Shown here: in pieces, positions 58,062 to 64,000 of the stretch | How the letters are laid out: each line of letters opens with the position of its first letter | How positions within the stretch are numbered: the stretch's first letter is position 1 | DNA from: Marsupella aquatica | Lineage: Eukaryota > Marchantiophyta | NCBI GenBank assembly: GCA_973895155.1 | Contig: OZ316891.1 | Span: 8,060,001-8,124,000, forward strand | Length of the DNA: 64,000 nucleotides | Direction of reading: 5' to 3' | Made by a program: the position numbers and the translations under genes | Notes under the pieces: generated by a model | What the model saw: the letters and a program-made list of their open reading frames with translations, nothing else | What the model was told of the DNA's origin: nothing | Databases searched by the model: none

Positions 58062-60233
58062 ATGGATCCTTTTAGTGGGGTGGGACCGCGGATGCGAACT
58101 GGCTATGGTCGTGGCCCTGGGCGGGGATCGTCACTATCATTGGCTATGGGGTCTTTTCACAGGGATCGATCGTTGGCCCAGGGAGGAGATGGACGGGATC
58201 CCTCCGCTCTAGGTGCTAGACGAATTGAAGAGGAAGAAGGAGGGCAATGGGCTGGGGAGCGTTCTGGTAGCACTAGGTTCTCCCTGCAAGACGCGAGGGG
58301 CAGGCCTAAGTCTGCCCCTTTTGATCTGTTTGGCACTGCTGACGGTAGCAGAACAACTACAGATAAAGGCAACAGGCCTAGCAACAAAAAGTTTATCCCA
58401 CGCTCCGGACCTTCATGGGCAGATCAGATGGACCTAGATATACAAGAGGCGGAGGAAGCGGTGGAACTTGAGCTACAGGCTCATTCCTCGAGACCTAAGT
58501 CGCCTGCAAGGGGGCGTGGGGCACTTGGGAACTTAGCGCCTGGTGATGCTCCGGTATGTAATGCTGCTGGCCCCAAGAGAGGGACGAGGCCCTCCACGAT
58601 AGATGCACAGGGTTCTCAGAGGGAGGCTGTAGGCCTTGATCACCAGACGGAGCACAAACCACGACAAAGCAATCGGCAGCCACAGCACGTTAATGCAGCC
58701 AGAACTCAACATACAAATGAGGATGACTTTGCTGGGTTATCTGATGAACTACCAAATACCTGTTTGGAAATGCTACGTAAAATTGCCATCAGCTCCACAG
58801 GCGATTGGCCTAACACGCTTCACACCAGGATTCAGTGGTCTGTAGAGGAGGCTACTCTCTCTATTACAGAACTATACAACTGCACAATGATTTGCTATTT
58901 CACTGATCGCCTACTGCTACTACCGGTCTTCAGGGACTGGGCTGAATCGGTTTTTAATCGTGACTTAGGCTGGCCGATAACTCAGATCAAATTCGCTGGT
59001 AAGAATTTTTATGTGATCACGTTTGAATTTCCAAAGCATCGAGATGCTGCTTTGGAACTGGCCCCCTTCTTCATGGACCGGAAATTTGTATTTACTTTTC
59101 CTTGGGACCCATCGTTTGATGCAAGTAGTGATTCATACACGAAATTGCCAGTCTGGATCGAGCTACCATTTCGAGCACTAGTACTGGAGGGATGCAGGAA
59201 ACGAATAGCCGGGTCATTTGGGAAGGTTCTATACTACATACAGGGTGACGAGCGCAGCTCTTTCCCCCATGACAGGGCTTGTATATTGTGGGACACTAGC
59301 CGAGAAGTACCACGCTGCGTTGGAGTGGATATTACTGCTGGCATCATGATTTGGCAGCCTGTAGTATTCAGAAATATACCATATCATTGTTTCAAATGCA
59401 ACCAAAAAGGCCACTTAGCACGGGACTGCAAAGCACTCGAACAGGAGGAGAACCCCACCAAAACCAATAAAACAATCCGGGATCCTACTACAAGCAAGAG
59501 GGCGGGAGAAATATTCCAAGAAGCAAAGACTACGGAGGATATCCCGGCTGGTGGAAGCCATGCGGCCTTCACAAGTCTGAACACGTATCGTCTGGACACT
59601 AGCAATGGTGCAGGAGGAGCTGTCGATCACATGTTGCGTGAACAACGACCCAGTGTGCCACATTCAGCCAGCAGGGAGAATTACCAGATTACAACCGCGT
59701 CAAGAGAAAGGAGCGTGCTTAGGGAAGCGGGAGGGAATCCGTTGGCGTGGCCAGCCTTGGTGGTCAGTAAGGAAGCTCCGAGGACTAGGCAATCTGCCGG
59801 GGACTACGGGTCAACTGGTGCTTTGCCAATTGACTCTCTACGGCTGGGTCCGATGAGGGTCAAAGAGCTAACAGCGATCGAGGAGTATGAAGCTGTGCAA
59901 GATGGAAGCGGGGACGAAGAAAATCAATCTTATCAGGGGGGCTCTGATATTGAGATGTCTGAATACGAAGAATACATCACCCAAAGTCAGCTGAAAAAGG
60001 AAAGAGCGAGGAAACTCGAGCTGAGAACTCCTCCATTTGTTAAGAGGAATGACGATACGAGGAAGGACACTAAGAAGGTGAGATCCTTACAATATCCGGG
60101 GGTAGAAATTGCTCGCTCTCCCTATAGAGATCGTTTAAATAGTGAAGATCAAGAACGACGCGAAGGAAGGCAGGTGGAGGAGCAGGAGGATGGAAGTGGA
60201 AGGACAAGGGATGCTAGACGGGGTCTCCCCTAA
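58062..60233 (+). CDS. LINE ORF1 protein (DUF4283-like, CCHC knuckle)
   Basis: The 723-residue product has a low-complexity arginine/glycine-rich N-terminus. A folded block follows at about residues 255-440 (WSVEEATLSITELYNCTMICYF, FEFPKHRDAALELAPFFMDRKFVF, LPVWIELPFRALV) of the DUF4283 type typical of plant LINE ORF1. One CCHC knuckle, CFKCNQKGHLARDC, lies at 443-456, with a charged disordered tail after it. It is expected to bind LINE RNA and form the ribonucleoprotein. The frame is intact. The start is the first ATG of the frame. Confidence 0.88.
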   Translation: MDPFSGVGPRMRTGYGRGPGRGSSLSLAMGSFHRDRSLAQGGDGRDPSALGARRIEEEEGGQWAGERSGSTRFSLQDARGRPKSAPFDLFGTADGSRTTTDKGNRPSNKKFIPRSGPSWADQMDLDIQEAEEAVELELQAHSSRPKSPARGRGALGNLAPGDAPVCNAAGPKRGTRPSTIDAQGSQREAVGLDHQTEHKPRQSNRQPQHVNAARTQHTNEDDFAGLSDELPNTCLEMLRKIAISSTGDWPNTLHTRIQWSVEEATLSITELYNCTMICYFTDRLLLLPVFRDWAESVFNRDLGWPITQIKFAGKNFYVITFEFPKHRDAALELAPFFMDRKFVFTFPWDPSFDASSDSYTKLPVWIELPFRALVLEGCRKRIAGSFGKVLYYIQGDERSSFPHDRACILWDTSREVPRCVGVDITAGIMIWQPVVFRNIPYHCFKCNQKGHLARDCKALEQEENPTKTNKTIRDPTTSKRAGEIFQEAKTTEDIPAGGSHAAFTSLNTYRLDTSNGAGGAVDHMLREQRPSVPHSASRENYQITTASRERSVLREAGGNPLAWPALVVSKEAPRTRQSAGDYGSTGALPIDSLRLGPMRVKELTAIEEYEAVQDGSGDEENQSYQGGSDIEMSEYEEYITQSQLKKERARKLELRTPPFVKRNDDTRKDTKKVRSLQYPGVEIARSPYRDRLNSEDQERREGRQVEEQEDGSGRTRDARRGLP

Positions 60234-60309
60234 ACTTTCTCCGGGCTGCTCGAGATCGGCTTCTTTGAACTGAACAAAGGAGGGTACGTAGGTAGGTCCG
60301 CAAACGATA

Positions 60310-63300
60310 ATGACAAGTGCTATTCTGTCGTTTGCTTCATGGAATGTATGCGGGTTGTGTGACCCGAATAGGAAACAGATCGTAAAGAATTGGCTCATCT
60401 CACTGAAGATACCACTTACAGCACTTGCCTTACAAGAAGTTAAGGCTGACCAGTTTAGATTAGACATAGCCTTAAGAGCTATTTTGCCCAACTACCAGAA
60501 TTTCTCTTCTGCTTCGGATGATGGACGTGGAGGAATGTCTTTACTGCTTCACCCATCGCTTACGGTTATCGAATCAGGGATCATTGATAAGGGGCGGGCA
60601 GTTTGGGTACGAGTGGAGCATCCTGAGGGTAATTTTGGCCTGGTAAGTATTTATGCACCTAATCAAGCCAGGGAGCGGGCGCTACTCTGGCATGACCTGA
60701 AGTCCTCGCTACCGCAAGACAATTGGATAATGTGCGGAGACTTCAATATGACAGAAAGAGATACTGATTCTTCAGGTCCTTCCCCTCTCATCCGCGGGAG
60801 GGAGGAGGAATTCTGGAGATTCTTGAAAATGCGTTTCGACTTAGTGGATGCAATCAGCATTAGCCAGAAATTTACGGGTGCCAACTTTACGTGGAGAAGG
60901 ATCATCAATGGCAGGATGGTGCAATCACGTCTTGACAGATTCTACTTCAGTGAGCGAGGATGGTGGACAGGAAGTGTGGATGAATTACTGCATGAGGGGA
61001 GCTTGGCTCTCTCAGACCACGACCCATGTATCATCAGATGCCGGCTTACAACAGCGGATACTCAAGAGACGCACCGGAAATCAACATACTTTAAAGCTAA
61101 TGCGGGCTTACTCAAGGATGCCGATAATTTGGACAGGCTCAGGAATGCCCGGAGAGGGATAGATGTCAGCTCGGCCGAGCCTCACATCAGGTTTCACCAA
61201 GCATGTAGGAGACTAAGGCAAGAGTATATGGGACTCCAAATGGAATCATCGGGTAAAAAGGCGGACGTCACGACTCTCCGTGAGCGACTTCGCTCTCTGA
61301 AACTTGAACTCCTGCACAGCTACTCTGATGATGATCTCAAAGATTTTGCAACCACTGAGGAACAGGTAAGGATTGCTGAGCATGAGGATGCCATGCAAAG
61401 TAGACGTCTCTCACGTATCAAATGGCTGGGCCAGGGAGATGAGCCATCAAAATTCTACTTCACCACGCTGAAAACCAAGAGAATGAGAGAGACCATGTCT
61501 GAGCTACTGCTAGATGATGGCAGGATAATTACTCAAGAGAGTCTAAAGATGGCCGAGATCGAAAAGCAATTTGGGGCCCTATATGAGGCGCATGACGACG
61601 CGACAAGTAGTCAGTCCCGGGAGGTTCAGGCCGCACGGAGGAGGTTGTTCTCAAACACACTGAAGGCTCTCTCTGCCACGGATCTCTCAAAGCTAGAGCA
61701 ACCACCTACAATGGAGGAGGTGAAGGATACATTATGGTCGTTCCTGGCTGATAAATCACCGGGGCCTGACGGATTAACAACTGAAGTGTTCAAGAAGTGC
61801 TGGGACTTCTTAAACGAGGATCTGTTGAGTATAATTCTGGCATTCTGGAGGACCGGCGAACTGGTGTGCAACGTGAAGCAAGGGATTATCAAGTTAATTC
61901 CCAAGAAGGCAGATAAAAGGAGACTGAAGGACTGGAGGCCTCTCACGATGCTCAACACGACCTACAAGATTATAGCCAAACTCCTAGCCAGCCGCTTAAA
62001 ACCGCTGCTAAACCAACTAATCAGCCCCCAGCAATCCGGTTTTATTCCAGGAAGACACATTCTTGAGAACATTTCCACAGCGTGGTTTACAGCGGAGTGG
62101 GTAAGAAACAAAAAGGAAAAATCCTTATTCCTCAAGCTCGACTTTGAGAAAGCCTTCGATCGGGTCAACCATACGTACATTTGGGAGTCCATGCACCTCT
62201 TGGGACTTGGGAGTCACTTCATCAGGCTCGTCAGGTCACTGGTTACGGGGGCAAGCTCTAAGATTCACATTAATGGCCTCTTTTCTAAGGACATTCGAAT
62301 GCTGAGAGATGTACGTCAAGGCTGCCCACTCTCTCCTCTATTGTTTGTGCTCTCGACTCAACCATTCATGGATTTCTTAGATGGAGAACTGGCACAAGGC
62401 ACCCTGAGAGGAATTCAGATATCGGAGGTGCTGACAATATGCTACAAGTTCTTTGCTGATGACCTCGGCATGTTTATTCCTGCTTCTCCCGAGGATTTTC
62501 TTGGGGCCAGACTAGTTATCGAGTGCTATGAGCTGGCATCGGGGGCCAAACTGAATTTGCATAAGTCGACTGTTATTCCCTTGCGACTCAATGAGATCCC
62601 GGAATGGTTGGTTGAGACAGGTTGCACTATTAGCCTGAAAGGGGAAATTCAGAAGTACCTGGGTGCTCCGGTGGGTTGGGGTATACAGGCCTCTAAGCTC
62701 CACACCTTCTGTCTCGATCAAATCGAATCCAGGCTCTCTACGTGGGCCACCCGGTTCTTATCATTCACTGGCAGGACCATACTGGTTAAGCGTGTTCTTC
62801 AAGGTGTACCCATTTACCATATGATGTTCCTACATTCTTCGAGTGCTCTGGCCAGGAAAATGGTGGCTCTATGCCGTGACTTCCTTTGGGGTTACAACGC
62901 TGCAGGGGGGAGAAAGGTGCCACTAGTGGCCTGGGGATCATTGGCCCGCCCCAAGGTGGATGGGGGGTTGGGCTTCAAGGAATTCAGAAGCCATTCGGAC
63001 ACACTCCTAGCACAATGGTTTTACCAAGCACTTGATCATCCGGACTCAGACTGGGCTCAACTCTACTACGAGAACCTGAAGATGGCAAAATGGCGCAACC
63101 ACAAGACCATTAGGAGAAATGGCTATTCCTTCTCTGATCGCCTCCTATTGTGTTGCCCTCGCTCCTTCAGCGGCTTGAGCTACACTGGCAGTCTCTGGAA
63201 AACCTGGGAAGCACTCCATACTCACTTGTTATTTTCGCCTGCTGGTGTTGCTGTGGCCGCTTGGTGGAGCATTGATGATATTGTCAGGTGTCTCGAAGGG

Positions 63301-63390
63301 TTCCAGGATCTTCCAGAAGACATGAAAGGTAGGCTGATCCGGACTTGCGGACGAATGGGTTTGAGAAAGGTCTCTGACCTCAGACGCTAG
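60310..63390 (+). CDS. LINE ORF2: AP endonuclease and reverse transcriptase
   Basis: The frame has 1026 codons. The endonuclease (about residues 5-240) shows N12 in SWNVCGL, E43 in LQEVK, IYAPN, CGDFNM and SDHDP, the expected catalytic set of the exonuclease/endonuclease/phosphatase fold. The reverse transcriptase (about 475-780) shows KSPGPDGL, LIPKKA, DWRPLTMLN, LDFEKAFDRV, RQGCPLSPLLF and FADD at 715-718. The frame ends in a TAG at 63388-63390, but the same register continues in homologous sequence, so the true ORF2 is longer. Endonuclease and RT residues are intact. Confidence 0.92.
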   Translation: MTSAILSFASWNVCGLCDPNRKQIVKNWLISLKIPLTALALQEVKADQFRLDIALRAILPNYQNFSSASDDGRGGMSLLLHPSLTVIESGIIDKGRAVWVRVEHPEGNFGLVSIYAPNQARERALLWHDLKSSLPQDNWIMCGDFNMTERDTDSSGPSPLIRGREEEFWRFLKMRFDLVDAISISQKFTGANFTWRRIINGRMVQSRLDRFYFSERGWWTGSVDELLHEGSLALSDHDPCIIRCRLTTADTQETHRKSTYFKANAGLLKDADNLDRLRNARRGIDVSSAEPHIRFHQACRRLRQEYMGLQMESSGKKADVTTLRERLRSLKLELLHSYSDDDLKDFATTEEQVRIAEHEDAMQSRRLSRIKWLGQGDEPSKFYFTTLKTKRMRETMSELLLDDGRIITQESLKMAEIEKQFGALYEAHDDATSSQSREVQAARRRLFSNTLKALSATDLSKLEQPPTMEEVKDTLWSFLADKSPGPDGLTTEVFKKCWDFLNEDLLSIILAFWRTGELVCNVKQGIIKLIPKKADKRRLKDWRPLTMLNTTYKIIAKLLASRLKPLLNQLISPQQSGFIPGRHILENISTAWFTAEWVRNKKEKSLFLKLDFEKAFDRVNHTYIWESMHLLGLGSHFIRLVRSLVTGASSKIHINGLFSKDIRMLRDVRQGCPLSPLLFVLSTQPFMDFLDGELAQGTLRGIQISEVLTICYKFFADDLGMFIPASPEDFLGARLVIECYELASGAKLNLHKSTVIPLRLNEIPEWLVETGCTISLKGEIQKYLGAPVGWGIQASKLHTFCLDQIESRLSTWATRFLSFTGRTILVKRVLQGVPIYHMMFLHSSSALARKMVALCRDFLWGYNAAGGRKVPLVAWGSLARPKVDGGLGFKEFRSHSDTLLAQWFYQALDHPDSDWAQLYYENLKMAKWRNHKTIRRNGYSFSDRLLLCCPRSFSGLSYTGSLWKTWEALHTHLLFSPAGVAVAAWWSIDDIVRCLEGFQDLPEDMKGRLIRTCGRMGLRKVSDLRR

Positions 63391-64000
63391 GGTGGCAACA
63401 CTCCGGAATTTGCCCGACACAAGCTCAACAAGATCAGAGGTTTGGACCCAGAATTGGAGGCGCTGTGCATTTCCTTGGTGAGAAGAATCAGAAGGATCTC
63501 GGATGACAAAGAGGCTGGTTCTTTAGCAACATGCTGGATCTGGGCGGACAAAAAGGAGAGAATGAGCAAATTTGCCCTGCCTAATGCTAGAGCATACCAA
63601 CTCCTGCGCACGAAAGGTTAGGCTCAACAGAATCTGGTCGCTTCATCTCTCTGATCTAGAATGGAGTAAACTTTGGCACTCACTATGGGCGTCTGATCTC
63701 CCCACGAAGTCTCGCACATTTCTCTGGAGAGTGATTGCACAAGGGCTCTTCACTAACATACGGGCTTTGCGGATGGGTAAGAGTGATGGTACTTGTGGTC
63801 TGTGCCGTAATGCTCCTGCGAGTATACCCCACATTTTCTTTACATGCAAGCTTGCTGCCAAAGGTTGGGATTTGGTTGCCAGGACTTTTCCAGATTTGAT
63901 CACTTGGCCAGGAGTTGATCTGAGAGTTCTAATGGAGGCATTTCAGGGCCATAGCCTAGCTCGTTCACTAATCGTTTTCATGGCGTATCAAGTACTCTGG
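63391..64000 (+). pseudogene. LINE ORF2 C-terminal part (zf-RVT), after a stop and frame shift
   Basis: After the TAG the ORF2 register continues to about 63617, then shifts. RLNRIWSLHL, WASDLPTKSRTFLWRV and a CGLCRN...IPHIFFTC zinc-binding pattern follow, matching the minus-strand LINE at 18552-18040. The window ends inside this domain. The stop plus shift means the last domain is not made by this copy as one protein. Confidence 0.8.

Larger units (their letters stand above)
57760..64000 (+). mobile_element. L1-like LINE, nearly complete, running off the right edge
   Basis: ORF1 (58062-60233) and ORF2 (60310 onward) are in different registers, 76 nt apart, as in plant L1-type elements. The 3' end lies beyond the window. 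It belongs to the same clade as the truncated minus-strand LINE at 17.6-20.4 kb. The left boundary near 57760 is approximate. Confidence 0.85.

Overview
The window reads as nuclear DNA of a plant-lineage (streptophyte) organism with a repeat-rich genome. It holds spliced genes with GT-AG introns of about 160-630 nt, an aldehyde dehydrogenase of the plant ALDH22 type, a plant-like MCM7, and Ty3/gypsy, Ty1/copia, L1-like LINE and hAT-like elements. One gypsy element is primed by a tRNA-Asp-type site, as in plant Tat/Athila-like elements. The species cannot be named from sequence alone; a bryophyte, charophyte alga, lycophyte or fern would all fit (inference).

Host genes occupy only the first 13.3 kb, both on the minus strand. 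At 1-979 is the 5' end (two exons) of an ALDH22A1-like gene that runs off the left edge. At 7377-13021 is a complete 14-exon MCM7 replicative helicase gene (about 724 residues). It has one GC-AG intron, a possible NAGNAG acceptor, a tandemly duplicated 5' leader and an upstream E2F-type site. Stretches between and after these genes hold degenerate tandem repeats but no gene I can support.

From 17.6 kb rightward the sequence is almost entirely nested mobile DNA. A 5'-truncated L1-like LINE (minus, 17.6-20.4 kb) abuts a decayed hAT-like transposase (plus, 20.4-22.1 kb). A gypsy element X (plus) is present only in pieces: the end of pol and the first part of an accessory ORF3 at 25330-27036, a later part of ORF3 at 37789-38236, and the ORF3 end plus an LTR at 52088-52882. 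Between the X pieces lies X-prime (minus, 27037-37788), a relative of the same family with gag, protease, pol, a 1.19 kb-codon ORF3 and one LTR. Element Y (plus, 38237-52087, 13,851 bp) is inserted into X with a CAACT target duplication. Y has two 1717-bp LTRs that differ at 13 positions with no indel. A degraded copia element (53.9-57.7 kb) and a LINE with ORF1 and ORF2 (58.0 kb to the right edge) follow.

The most unusual system is element Y. Its LTR U3 regions carry an array of short hairpins, consensus GGACGCTT-TCTG-AAGCGTCC. A second cluster of the same hairpins lies inside the element between pol and ORF3, directly after a second copy of the polypurine-tract motif. ORF3 is therefore bracketed by two PPT-plus-hairpin modules. 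Y also carries a retropepsin-like ORF upstream of gag, in addition to its normal protease. ORF3 of Y and ORF3 of X-prime appear to share an N-terminal domain but have unrelated C-terminal halves.
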